A DNA stretch of 64,000 nucleotides from Plantago ovata (lineage: Eukaryota; Streptophyta; Magnoliopsida; Lamiales; Plantaginaceae). Position numbers and translations under genes: made by a program. The notes under the pieces are model-generated. The model saw only the letters and a list, made by a program, of their open reading frames with translations, did no database searches and was not told the DNA's origin. Positions 33,272 to 45,110 of the stretch are shown piece by piece. The stretch is from assembly GCA_028274465.1 (NCBI GenBank), contig CM051456.1, positions 45,506,870 to 45,570,869 of the forward strand, in the 5' to 3' direction. Position 1 is the stretch's first letter. Each line of letters starts with the position of its first letter.

Positions 33272-33545
33272 ACGATCGTGGTATAGTACGTAAGGAACTG
33301 ATTCCTTGTCAAAAAGCTTTGGTGTTTAATTCTCGCCTTCGTCTATTTTCTGGAAAGCTCCGTACTCGTTGGGATGGACCATACGATATTGTCCAAGTTG
33401 CTCCCCATGGAGCTGTAGAACTCTTGGATCCAAAGACGGGCAATACTTTCAAAGTGAATGGGCAACGAGTGAAACCACACTTCGAGCTTCCTAGTGATCA
33501 AGTAGAGGTTGATCATCTCGACCTAACCTTTCCCACCTCTACTTA
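33272..33545 (+). pseudogene. Athila integrase C-terminus
   Basis: Continues the integrase after the solo LTR: RGIVRKELIPCQKALVFNSR, RLFSGKLRTRWDGPYDIVQV, HGAVELLDPKTGNTFKVNGQ, RVKPHFELPSD. This is the usual chromodomain-less C-terminal barrel of Athila integrase. Stops at 33544-33546. The frame itself is undamaged from 33272 on. Confidence 0.9.
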
Positions 33546-35408
33546 AGGATAGGTATGATGTATTTTGTTGTTTTGAGCATGTCATTGTGTTTTATTTTAT
33601 ATTTTCGTATGTTTTTGGTGATAAAATAGGTTTTAAGATGATAATTTTGCGTTTTGGGAGGAAAAAGGCGTCTCCAGGAGTCTGGAGATGCCAGGCGAAC
33701 CGCCCCCCACGTGGAGCGATTCGCCTGACAAGTCCAGGCTGCCCGGGACGTTCCGGATGCCCCAGGCAAATCGCCCCCCATCTGGGGCGGTTCGCCCCGG
33801 GTGTCCAGAAACCCGAAGGTCCGGATTTTTGTTCGGAACCCCATTTTTCTCCTATTATGCTAAATTATTGATCTTTTTACTTCTTTTATCGCCCGTTTTG
33901 GTTTCTCACGAGTTTCCTTGAGTCCTATAGGTTACAGGTACAAGTTAGCTCTCACCTTAAATCCACTTTCGACGTTCGGGACGAGCGAAGACGTTCAGGT
34001 TTGGGGGGGGGGGTTATCGCTGGCTATCTCTATACTTGTTTTGCTTATGATAAACTCAGGAAAACCTTTGTTTGCATTTGCACGTTTACCGCTTTCCTAG
34101 TATTTAGTTGCATACACTACATTCATCCTAGTATAGTTTTGCATGTTTTGTGTGGAGTTGATTGCCAATTTTTTTTTGAACTTTTTTATTGGGTAGATTA
34201 ACTAGTTATGACCTTTGACTATGCGTTTCATATCTATGAATTTGTTTGAGGTTTTCTCGCTTGGCTTGTCACATTTATATATGCACTTAGTTAAGCTTGG
34301 TAGTCTCGACATCACTTAGTGGTGTTTTCTCTACTGCGGTTCACGAAGGCCATTATAATAAGATGATGCATGTTAGAATCTTGTGGTTGTTCTCCCGTGT
34401 AATTATGTACCTAAGAGGCAACAAGTCTTCACCTTGCTTTGAGATTTCTAAATGCCTAGGAAGGAGGTAGTGTGAGATTGTGTGATCCTTTGTTTGAAAC
34501 CTATTCTAACGAATAGGTTTTGGGAGGGGGTTATGTTATCATTATGACTTGTTTTTCGATTTTGAGTGTTGTGAGTTTGTTTTCCTTTTCGTAAAGTTTG
34601 TGCTCCAACCTATTCTTTCGAATAGGTTTGGGGAGGTCGTTTGTGAGTCATTGTAATTTCTTTTTCGTTGTGCTACAGCTGGCTATACAAAAAAAAAGAA
34701 AAAAAAGAAAAAAAAGAAAAGATTCAAGGAAAAAGAAAAAAATCTGGAAAAGAATAAAAAAAAAGAAAAAAAAAAAAGACCCCAAAAAGTAAAGAAGGGT
34801 CCAAAGCCAAAAAGCAGTTTAGCAAAGTATTTGTCTCGTTTTTCAATTCTTCTAATGTTCGTAATCGAGTTGTAAAGGTTGTCTATTGTTTGTTTGAGTG
34901 TCGTTTGTTCTAGACCACCCTCGTCCTGCCATTCAGGAAGTGATGATTATTTTATGACTTTGCTCGACAGATGGGTAGAATAGGGGAGTGTGAACTTTTA
35001 GGGAACCCTCCTTCGTTTGATGAGAGCCAGTATTGGTTCGACCTCTTTGAGGGAAAGTCTTAACTTGGTGAACAACAGTAAGTCCTCAGTTTCATAGGCA
35101 CGGGACAACCATTCGTATTTTAACATGTTTCATTACGTCGTCACTGACTAGGTCCAGGTAGAGAATGTTACGAGAGACTATCTTGTTTGACATAGTGCAT
35201 ATGTGAATGTGTATGAGTCAATTGAGGCATTCTTCAACCAATATCCATGTTATGATTTGTATGGTCATTGTTCATAAGTTTTTGATACACTCAATAGATT
35301 AGTTCATTTCATTTGGCATGAGACTCCATTTTGTGTGTTGCATTGATTTTTTGCATTAGAGTCTAGCTTAGTTGCTTGAGGACAAGCAAAGGTTCGGTTT
35401 GGGGAGTT
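33546..35408 (+). mobile_element. Athila-type 3' internal region, ORF2 missing
   Basis: 33546-33960 matches the spacer between pol and ORF2 and holds three GGCGNNNCGCC palindromes (33693-33703, about 33715-33726, 33784-33798). The sequence then jumps to the 3' region at about 33990 without any ORF2. A run of 11 G is at 34003-34013; paired hairpins at 34497-34520 and 34617-34638; A/G-rich tract 34688-34790; polypurine tract ending 35408. The small frames here are not genes. Confidence 0.82.
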
Positions 35409-36611
35409 TGATGAACGTGTATTTTACACTTTCATTCGAGTCTTTTTCACCAATTTAGCTATCCTCTAGGTTAATTTAGCTTATATTTTAGTGCATTTTA
35501 TTAGAATAGTGTCACATTTCCCTTTTCTTTGCATTTTTCAAGTTTTAGGTAAAAAAATATATGTTTATGGGCAATATTGATGAAGAGGTCGAAGTTTTGG
35601 TGTTTCGAGGACATTCGTGGTGTATCTAGAAGGTTCCGGATGAGATTTGAGGCCTAGGGGATGAGTTTCAAGGCTTAGAGGTCACTAGAAGGCAACATCT
35701 GAGTCCGAAAAGGAAAAGAAGACCGAAAATCTCGCTCTCGCCAGTCTGGATGTCCCAGGCGAACCGCCTGGGACATGGGGCGATTCGCCCCACACCAGGC
35801 GAATCGCCCGGCACCTGGGGCGGTTTGCCTGGGAGTTTCCAACATCTATATATAGTTTGCCTATTTTTCTACGTTTTTGAGACCTTTTCACATTATTTTG
35901 AGAGACACATTCTCCAGAGCCTGTTATTGGAATTATTAGCATAGAAGACACTTTTTCTTATTGATTTGGAAGCTTTAGCATAGAGATTGGCATCTTTGAT
36001 TTTCGATTCTTGCTTGTGACTTAGCAATTCATCGGAGATTGACAACCTTCGTTGGTAACTTGTATCTCACGATTTTTCTGCTTTTATTTACTTCATTCAA
36101 CATGTTTTCATTAAATCTTGCTTTGATTCTTGTTGATTGCAATATGGGTAGCTAAATCTATCGTTGGTGATAGTATGTGATTTCTTAGCTAGGGTCTTGA
36201 TTATGCATGAGTGGCTTCGCGCGTTTAAGACTTGATTTATTGTTTTATTTCTTTGATCTATCTAAGCCATCTATCTTCGTAGTGCTGAATTGAAAGGAAC
36301 ACATAGGACAATTCATGATCATAGATCTCTATACAAACTTCAAGTACTTCATGCATGATTATTACCCGTTGCTTTGAATGACCATACTATCACTGACTTC
36401 CATCATATTCATAAGAAAAATTTGTGCTTTGCTTGATTTATGATTTATAGTTTAAGTTAAATTTGATAAAGCTAGTTATAGTCCTTAGAGATCGACACTC
36501 GAGGTTATTTTACTTCTACACTACGTGCCTTGGTTTTCGTTGTAGTTGTGAATTGCCTTTGGCTAAAAACAAATTTATTTGATTAATTGAGTCTGAAAAT
36601 CTTGTTCATCA
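35409..36611 (+). mobile_element. Athila-type 3' LTR, subtype A
   Basis: TGATGAACG...TGTTCATCA, 1203 bases, after a polypurine tract. GC cluster at 35745-35836, TATATATAG just after it, TAGCTA block near 36151-36193. It runs directly into S-element ORF2 at 36612. No matching target duplication is visible on the left, because the 5' part of this element is gone. Confidence 0.9.
35745..35836. repeat. GC-rich palindrome cluster in LTR
   Basis: CCCAGGCGAACCGCCTGGG, GGGGCGATTCGCCCC, AGGCGAATCGCCC and GGGGCGGTTTGCC in a row. Confidence 0.9.
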
Positions 36612-39600
36612 ATGGCCAGGGAGTCACTGAAAAAGTGATTTCCACCGCAGTTCAAGGTGTGCAAATCGTCTTGAAATGGATTGATTTAGCCAACATCTTT
36701 CAGATTCCAACCACTGGAACTGAAGATGACATCATTGCCACTGATGAAGAAATCGAAGCCTTCTACAGTGATGACAGAAACGAGAAAATGAAGAAAGGAG
36801 AGATTGCTCTCGTGACTTTGACAAAGCACGTTAAGAGGAAGCATCTCTGCCATTCACTTGGTCTAGTAGCTCTGCTACTAATCAAAGTCTTAGACTCCCA
36901 AGTCGGAGGAATTTACCAAGTAGGCTTGAGAAGGTGGTCGTTGCTGATGCATATACATGAGAACAAAACTGAGCTCAACTGGGCAATTTACATTTTCAAC
37001 AGACTTGTTGATTGTGTTTCTAAATTCAAGGTCAAGGGTGAATACAACAAGGTCTCACCTACCTTCCCAGTAATGTATGGACTAAAAATATGCTATATCC
37101 TTGAGCACTTCAGGATTCAGCTGAGAAACCCATTGTCGATTAAGAAATCAGTATGCAATGTGGGAAAGAGCCTTCTACAAGCAAAATGGACCTAAGCTTG
37201 TTGATAAGAAATCAAAGAAGACAACAGCTGCAAATGTTGTCAGCACAAGTCAGCAAGAAAGGTATACAACAGCTGCAGATGTTGTCACCACTAGTCAGCA
37301 AGACAAGACTCCAACAGCTGAAAAAGTTGTTGATGAAACTGCTGTAGATGGCGATCAACAAGGTACGTGTACAACAGCCGTTGCTGAAAATGCAACTACT
37401 GCACATGCTGCTGCTGAAAAGCAACTGGAAAAATCAAAGAAGAAAAAGAGGAAAGCTGATGATGACACTCAGACTGCAGCGTCATCAACTAACCCCATCC
37501 CTAAGAGGAAACAAACAAATAACACAAGAAAGAAAACACTGGCTCGCAAGTCAGTTCCTATTGTCCATGATCTTTCGGATGATACTCCAGAAGTTGTTAA
37601 AACACAAGCTCCAGTAGATGTTGATGAAGTGCTTATGGAAGCCTACTTCAGCAATGTTAGTGTTTGCAGAAGCCTTCAACAATCAACTTAATGTTGATAC
37701 ATCTGCTGAGATAAGACTACAACGCAGTGGAAACGAAATTCCTGCCCCAATGCCAGATATCTACATTGTAGATAATCTAGATACTGAAAAGATGGTTGGT
37801 GAACAAGCAATTCATCAAGTTGCTGAAACCGCAGTTACTGAGACTGTGATTGCTGAAGAACCAGTTGATGAGAATGCAATGGTTCAAGTCCCAGAAATTG
37901 CTGAAACACCACAAGAGACATTATTCGACGACGCATCTCGTGATGCTGAGAATACTGGACATAGTTCACCGAAAACATCCATTGACAAAGTTCAGCTGGT
38001 GTTGACAGAACTGAGCCAGCAAATGGAATTGGAGATTGAAGACACCTCCAACAATTCAGTAGATGTTTTCATGACCAGCAGTGAACTTAAAGGTAAAGAT
38101 GTCTCTGCGCACCTTGTCATTTCAGAGACAAGGGAGATTGCTGAATTTGCACAGCCTTCTCAAATAGAGCAAGAAAAGAAGTCTGCTGAAGAACAAGTCC
38201 CAGATATTGAAGAAGCTGTTGTTGTTGAAAGGACTGAGTCACCACCTGCCCTTCTTCAGCAGGTAGTTAACTCAACCATAAGCAAAACTTCACTATCTGA
38301 AACTCATTCTTTTGCTAATATAATGATTTCTTTACAGACTTCTCAAGATACAAGTCAGAAGGTTGCTGAAACTTCTGCACCAGAATCCACAACTCCTGCT
38401 CAGCAGGTAGATGAAGTTTTTGGTAATTCAACTAAGTTTGAAAACTTAGTGCTTGTATCTAACTTAAAACTATTTCAGGATGAACAATTCAAGGATGCTT
38501 CTCAAGCTCCTGAAGCGATGGAAATAGTACCAGCACAAACAAGTGTGCAACATGAGCTTGCTGAATCTCAGCAGGTAAATCATGTTCCAGCTTTTGACTC
38601 TAAAACTATTCTCCAAAAATTTCCTGAACTTAATTTTATTCCTTTTCAGGCTCAAAAGGAGACCACTGAAGTGGTTCACATCACTGAAGATCTGAAAGTA
38701 TGTTCAGAAGAACTTTACTCGGACTTCAAGAAAACTACCTTGACCAGAGTTGCTAAGTCTGTCAGCAACTGGCAAAGGTACAGAAGGATGGACTTTTCTG
38801 ATCTTCACCTTCATCTGTCCAACGAGAAAAAGCGACTTTCTCTGCTGAAACTCGAGACGTTTGTGCACTCCATACTTCCAGAAGAGTTGACATATTCTCA
38901 GCTCATGAGCTCAAATCTGATTGCTCTAATGAGAGAGAATATGAAACCTAAATTCAAGAGTGCCTCTCCAGCTGAACAAGTTGTGATGCTCAAGGGTTCC
39001 ATTGTACCCGTGGTGGCTGATCCCCACAAAATCAATGAAGAAGAGGAAGTTACAAGTATCGCATTGTACAAACATCTTGAGTTGGTCATACTGACGGACG
39101 ATGATGAAGAAGAAGAGGATGAGAACAGTCCCAAAGATCCAAGTGATGATGAAGGAAAAGATTCTAAGGACAAAAAGGATGACGATGATGATAATCAAGG
39201 TCCTAGTCCTGATGCTGGTGGACTTAAACTGACAGTTGCTAAGACTGAACGTCATGATACTGAAAATCAGCAAGCTGATCACACACCAAGTCAGCAACAA
39301 GAATCCAATACTGCTCCTGCTGAGACAAGTACTCCAGCAACTGAACAAGTTGCTGAAACTGAAGAAGAATACGCCAGAAAGCGTGCTGAAATGAATTTAG
39401 GCAAAAATAAGCTTTCTGATGCCGAGTTATCTTTACTCGATGCCAAGGTCACTAAACCAAACCTTGATGATGAAGAATTGGATGAAGATTATCAAAGAGC
39501 ACTTCAAAACAGTCTACTAATTCATGCAAGGCATACGCAGAATCTAGACATTGCTCAATATTTAGAAGTGAAGCATACGGAAGTCTCCTCCCTTCCACTT

Positions 39601-41486
39601 ACTACTGGTGAAACTCCAGTTGTTGAGTCTCAAGAGTTTCCCTCAGCAACTACTCAACTAAAAGTTACTACTGGTGAAACTCCAGTTGTTGAGTGTCAAG
39701 CGTTTCCCTCAGCAACCACTCAACCGAAAGGGAATGAAGCTACAGATTTAGGAACCAAGGTTGCTGGCCTTGATGAATCTGATGACGAAGAAGATCTCTC
39801 AGCAAATGAAAAAGATCTAACATAGAAAGCTGAACCCACAGTGGTTACAATTCCTCCTCTTGATGATGAAAATGATGTAGGAGATGACATATGATGCCAT
39901 TTGCTGACCAAAGATGATCAATTCGCTACTGAGCTTAAAGTTCATTCCGTAACTCCTTCTTTAGTGCCGTTTCCTAGTGTGGAGGATTTTACTACTCCAA
40001 GAATTAAGGCACTAATGGAAGTTCACAAATCCTGCAAAGAAGAGGACGATGCACTGCTTGCTGAGAGTCCGCTTGACATCGGCAAAATACAAGCTACTGT
40101 GCTGAAACGCACTAGTTCTCTTACCATATCTCAAAAAGACATAAGTCTACATCATAAAAGCTATGAAGATGATGTCGGTCAAGCACTCAAACTGGCAAAA
40201 CTGCATTGAAAAAGGCTCAGACTTTCATTGAAGAAAAAGTCGACAATGAGCGCAGACATGAGGAGAACTTGGTAAGTATAAAAGAAGAAATGTCCAAGCT
40301 GACTGTTGATCAGCAAGACATGATTCTTAAGTACAACAGCCCAAGTAAACTTGCTGAAATTTGCAATGAATTTTTCTCGCTGCACATTCACCCAATGATG
40401 CAATCCATGTCTAAGGGGGAAGATAAACAAAGAAAATCTTCAAGAAAGAAAACCCCTGCTGAAGTGCATTTGACAATAGAACCTCTTGCTGAAAGAGAGA
40501 AAAGTTCTAAAAGGCAAGCTGAAACAGATTCTGAGTTGAATTCAGCAAATCCAAAATGGAGAAGAACATCTGCTGAAACTCATGAATACTCTCATACTGA
40601 GAGTCATCAAGATCTAAATGAAGATGATGATGATGATGACAATCAAACAATATCTCAAGCTATAAGAGCTAGACCAATCACAGCCCTAACTCCATCTAGC
40701 CACTCAAAACATTTCTCTTCTGACTCAAGATCTTCAGCAAGAGATCAAGAAAATGCAAAGTCAAGAAGAAGAAGGCAAAGACATGAAGAAAAGAGGCTAG
40801 CCAGCATTGCCATTGGCTCCGGCATTGATTACACAAAGACCAGCAATGAGGAAACAACTCAAAATGTGATCAGAAATGTTCATGGTTGTTGGATCTTAAA
40901 GCTGGAAGATGTATTGGCAAATGATTTCTTTCCAATTGTTGTACTGAATCAAATGTACACTTGGATTGAATTAAAAGTGAAAAGAAATGAAAGGGATCCT
41001 CGTCCCTACCCAAGAAACATTGCTGGAAGATGGCTGAATCTGGAAGTTTTGGTAAGAAGAACATCTATTGGCAAGAAAATGAAGCAAGAACCCGATTTAA
41101 TCAAACCAATTGATGTTGCTTACTACTCTGACCCTTTAACCAAGAAGTCAAAGAAGAAATATGGCTTGATTCCTTATGAGTATTTCTATCTCACTGCCAA
41201 GGATCAAGAAGAAGATCTTCTCTGGTTAAGGAAGATTCATGCTAACAAGGGAATTTCAGATACACAACATCTCCATGCCAGCAATTGGGGCATGCACTTG
41301 TGGGTGTTGCACTACAAAGAAATGAATGGTGAAAACCATCATTATACCGCCTGCAAGAACGCAAGGATCATTCAGTTCGAAGTCCGTAAGCTACTTGAAG
41401 ATTACCAAGGACTGTGTTGAATTTTCTGCGCGTGCTGAGAAAAGTGTAAGGGAGATTCTGAGGAAATTTTCTGCTGGAATAGCTTA
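36612..41486 (+). pseudogene. S-element ORF2, copy 3, 5' truncated and multiply broken
   Basis: Aligns with 5370-10264. It starts mid-gene (GVTEKVI) against the Athila LTR; the ATG at 36587 lies in that LTR and is spurious. Lesions: frameshift near 37170, two bases lost near 37660, TAG at 39823-39825, a further stop and shift near 39893, shift near 40200, shift near 41403. The conserved parts are all present: ILEHFRIQLRNP, KKKKRKADDD, RVAKSVSNWQRYRRM, two TTGETPV repeats, SRRRRQRHEEKR, and the C-terminal domain to SAGIA with TAA at 41484-41486. Comparison shows that the stop at 6232 and the T-run shift at 7091 in copy 1 are lesions. Confidence 0.9.
39598..39730 (+). repeat. Tandem TTGETPV repeat in ORF2 copy 3 (two units)
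   Basis: Two units of (T)TTGETPVVE...FPSATTQ; copy 1 has three. Confidence 0.85.
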
Positions 41487-41749
41487 AGTCCCTTGTAAAA
41501 GCTTTGTTTAGTTTTGTTTGCTGATTTGTGTAGTTATCTTTGAACTTTCTTGTAAACTTACTGAAAGATAACTATCAACAATAAAGCTTTTGACTCTTAT
41601 TGGTTTTTGATTATGCAATCTACTTATGCTTACTGTTTTATTATTCAAGTATGCTTGCATTAATCGACTGCTTTAGTCAACATCAGAAACCTCTAAAAGG
41701 GTAAAAATTAATTTAGCCATGGATTGCTAACATCAAAAAGGGGGAAATT
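41487..41749 (+). other. S-element 3' untranslated region and polypurine tract
   Basis: Same text as 10265-10526, ending AAAAAGGGGGAAATT. Non-coding. Confidence 0.88.
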
Positions 41750-43318
41750 TGTTAGGAAACTTGTAAATTTGATGAGCAATTAACCATGCTAAATTAAGGA
41801 AAGTCCAGTAACTATTACTCTTAAGGTTCATTGGAATTTAGAATTTTAGAGGACATTGTAAAAGAGGAACGTTTGCTGAAGACTTGGAGTAGGTGATAGA
41901 TAGGTGTTTTAACCGCTTATGATGTATCTTGTTTTCTGAAAAGAAAAACAACCTATTGAAGCATTTGTTGATGATGTACTTTGTTTACACAAACAACCTA
42001 TTGAAGCATTAGAACCGTTCAGAAACTTGAAGAATTCGAAGACTGAAGACTAAAGAAGATTTCTGAAGATGGTATCTACAAAGGCACATGTTGCTCAGAA
42101 AGTGAAAACTTCAACAACTGCTTGCATAAGTGAAAATCTAAACGACAGAGTAGGTTGTGCTTGCTGAAACTGAGACTGACCACTTGCTGAAAAACATATG
42201 TGACCTCCTTGCTGAAAGTACTTGCATTTGCACTCCAACGTTCATATTTGAATTTCATTCAATGAACATTAAATGCAAAGTAAGCACGCGAAGAACATGA
42301 TGACTAGAAGACAAATAAAGGACGCTGTTGAAAGTACAAAAGCAAGACAGTGACATCTTAAGGAACAAAGCCTTAGAATTCGAAAGTCAAACGGCTCCCT
42401 TGATTCACTATAAATAGAGGTCATCCGGCAAAGAGTTGAAGTGTGTCAACAACGTGATAAAACTCTCACTTGTGCTTACTCTCACATACCCTTCAATACT
42501 ATTTACTGCCATTGATCCGTTCCAAGAGTTAAAGCTTGAAAAAGCTACTTGTGAAGAAGTAGAACATACATGGCTAAGAAATTAGTTAAGTGTTCTCTCT
42601 TTCGAACAAGAACAAGTCTTGACACCAGAAACAATGAAACTTGTTTACTGCAAAGTATTCAAATTTTGTTTCTTAGATTACTTGTTGTAGCTGAATAAGT
42701 TATAATCAAGTTATCTCATCCCAAACCTCTCTAACTGAAAATACACCCTTTCAGGCGTGAAATTCAGGGGGACTTAATAGAGCATAGTGTTGCTGATTAT
42801 AAGTCCCAAGTTTGGTGGGGAACAAGGTTTCGTTCTCTAGTTAGGTTGGAAACGAAGCAAGTGTGCTTTGGTTTCTGTTGAACCGCTCTAGATAGGTGTT
42901 GTAAGGAATCTCAAACATATCTTAGTGGATTCAGTCCTAGAAAGGACAAAGTGGATTAGTTGAGAGATTACGCCACTCTCAGATACCACTATAAAAGTGT
43001 TTGTTTGATTTACTTACTGCATTTAGTTTTCAGCAAAGCATATCTATCTGTACACTGTCACTCTGTTCACTTGCTGAAACTATCACTTACTGACAAAGCA
43101 CTTATTGTGCAAAGACTTCCGCACTCTGATTTTAAGTATCAGCAAAACTCGTTACTAAAAAGTAACTAGTGCTTGCTGAGAAAGTTAAGTATTAGCAAAC
43201 TCATTACTGAAAAGTAATAAGCCCTTGTTGAGAAAGTTTTTAAACGACGAAAATTTGAAAAGACTATTCACCCCCCCCCCCCTCTCTAGTCTTTTCTTGT
43301 TGTTTAAAGGGACCAACA
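41750..43318 (+). mobile_element. S-element 3' LTR (about 1.57 kb)
   Basis: TGTTAGGAAAC...GGGACCAACA, 1569 bases. C-run of 12 at 43271-43282. TATAAATAG near 42409. It ends six bases before the start codon of the outer Athila ORF2. If it was inserted there, its missing 5' end should have been preceded by GGTAC. Confidence 0.93.
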
Positions 43319-43324
43319 GGTACC

Positions 43325-43749
43325 ATGCCACCACGTGAGAAGAGAGCTAGCTCATCAAGGAGCAAGAAGGGCAAAGGGGTAGCTTCGAGTTCCCAACCTT
43401 CCATCGATGCATATGAGCCATCTCTTGCAACCATTTCCATTCGCTTGAGGCTTGAGGAGGAGGCACATGGAGGACCCCCTTCTATTTTTCCGGATAGGCG
43501 GATTGCGATACCATCGCACCATGCAAACATACCGGGGTATAAAGTGTTTTCTCGCTTGGAGAAAAAGAGGAATTGGGGATGGTACACTTCTAACCGATTC
43601 AAAGGGTACGATTGGGATGTTGTTCGAGAATTTTATGTTGGATATACGGATCGTGAGGCAATGGGCGGTGTTCCCATAAGGGGCAAGATTGTGCCATGGA
43701 TTCCCGAGTCCATTAACTACTTCATTCACATGGGTGCACCGGCGTTTAC
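43325..43749 (+). CDS. Outer Athila ORF2, part 1 (interrupted)
   Basis: Begins at ATG 43325 (MPPREKRASSSRSKKGKG, basic). A domain like the Pfam 'putative plant transposon protein' family found downstream of pol in Athila/gypsy elements follows (GYKVFSRLEKKRNWGWYTSN, VVREFYVGYTDREA, GVPIRGKIVPWIPESINYFI). That family name is from memory. The frame is cut after APAF-T by insertion of the element at 43750-49502 and resumes in frame at 49508. The gene is not damaged apart from the two insertions; the three parts sum to 1368 bases, exactly 456 codons. Function unknown; the position is that of the env-like gene of Athila, but no membrane segment is seen here. Confidence 0.9.
43745..43749 (+). repeat. 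Target site duplication TTTAC (left)
   Basis: Matches 49503-49507 at the other end of the inserted element. Confidence 0.93.
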
Positions 43750-44946
43750 TGATGAACGTGTATTTTACACTTTCATTCGAGTCTTTTTCACCAATTTAGC
43801 TATCCTCTAGGATAATTTAGCTTATATTTTAGTGCATTTATTATAATAGTGTCACGTTTCCCTTTTCTTTGTATTTTTCAGGTTTTAGGTGAAAAACATA
43901 CTTTAATGGGCAGTTATGTTGAAGAGAATGATGTTTTGGTGCTTCGTGGTCATCCGTGGTGTATCTAGAAGTATCCGGACGAGTTTTGAGGCCTAGAGGA
44001 CGAGTTTCATAGCTTAAAGGTCACTAGAAGGCAAAATCCGAGTCAAAAAAGGAAAAGAAGACCAAAATCTCGCTGCAGGTCCCAGGCGGTTCGCCCGGGA
44101 CGCCGGGCGGTTCGCCCCATGCCAGGCGGTTCGCCTGGCACCGGGGGCGATTCGCCCGGGAGGTTTCGACAACTATATATACTTTCGCCTGTTTAGTTCG
44201 TTTTTCATACCTTTTCACCTTATTTTCATAGACAAATTCTCCACAGCCTGTTCTGGGAATTATTAGCATTGAAGACTCTTTTTCTTATTGATTTGGAAGC
44301 TTAAGCATAGAAATTGGACATCTTTGATTCTCGATTCTTGCTTGTGGGTTAGCAATTCATCGGAGATTGACAACCTTCGTTGGTAACTTGTCTCTCACGA
44401 TTTTTCTGCTTTTATTTATTTCATTCAACATGTTTTCATTCAATCTTGCTTTGATTCTTGTTGATTGCAATTTATCTATGAGTAGCTAAATCTATCGTTG
44501 GTGATAGTATGTGCTTTCTTAGCTAGGGTTCTTGATTATGCACGAGTGGCTTCGCGCGTTTAAGACTTGATTTATTGTTTTATTTCTTTGATCTATCTAA
44601 GCCATCTATCTTCGTAGTGTTGAATTGAAAGGAACACATAGGACAATTCACGATCATAGATTTCTATACAAACTTCAAGTACTTCATGCATGATTATTAC
44701 CCGTTGCTTTGATTGATCATACTATCACTAAATTCCATCATATTGATAAGAAAAATATGTGCTTTTCTTGATTCCTGATTTATAGTTTAAGTTAAATTAG
44801 ATAAAGCTAGTTATAGTCCTTAGAGATCGACACTCGAGGTTATTTTACTTCTACACTACGTGCCTAGGTTTTCCTTGTAGTTGTGAGTTGCCTTTGGCTA
44901 AAAACAAATTTATTTGATTAATTGAGTCTGACAATCTCGTTCATCA
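43750..44946 (+). mobile_element. Nested element E1, 5' LTR (subtype A)
   Basis: TGATGAACG...CGTTCATCA, 1197 bases. GC cluster 44076-44162 and TATATATA at 44174-44181. A primer site follows with one change (TAGGCGCCGTTGCCGGGGA, about 44949-44967). Confidence 0.95.
44076..44162. repeat. GC-rich palindrome cluster in LTR
   Basis: Four GGCG(G/A)TTCGCC units with flanking complementary bases, about 22 bases apart. Confidence 0.9.
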
Positions 44947-44948
44947 AA

Positions 44949-44967
44949 TAGGCGCCGTTGCCGGGGA
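44949..44967 (+). other. Primer binding site of E1, tRNA-Asp type
   Basis: GGCGCCGTTGCCGGGGA three to four bases after the LTR. The first position reads A instead of the T found in the other copies. Confidence 0.85.
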
Positions 44968-45110
44968 CTATACTCCTTTTTTCCCTTTAACTTATTTATA
45001 TTTTCAGCATTCAATTCTCAGAGTTAGTAGTTAATTTGTTTCCAGAATCTTGCAACTTCTAACAGGACTAATTTTCAGTTCTGAGTTACTCCTGTTACAG
45101 ATAATCAGGT

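Noticed and set aside
36587..36611. Apparent start of ORF2 copy 3
   Set aside because: The codons come from the Athila LTR; the ORF2 text begins at 36612 in mid-gene.
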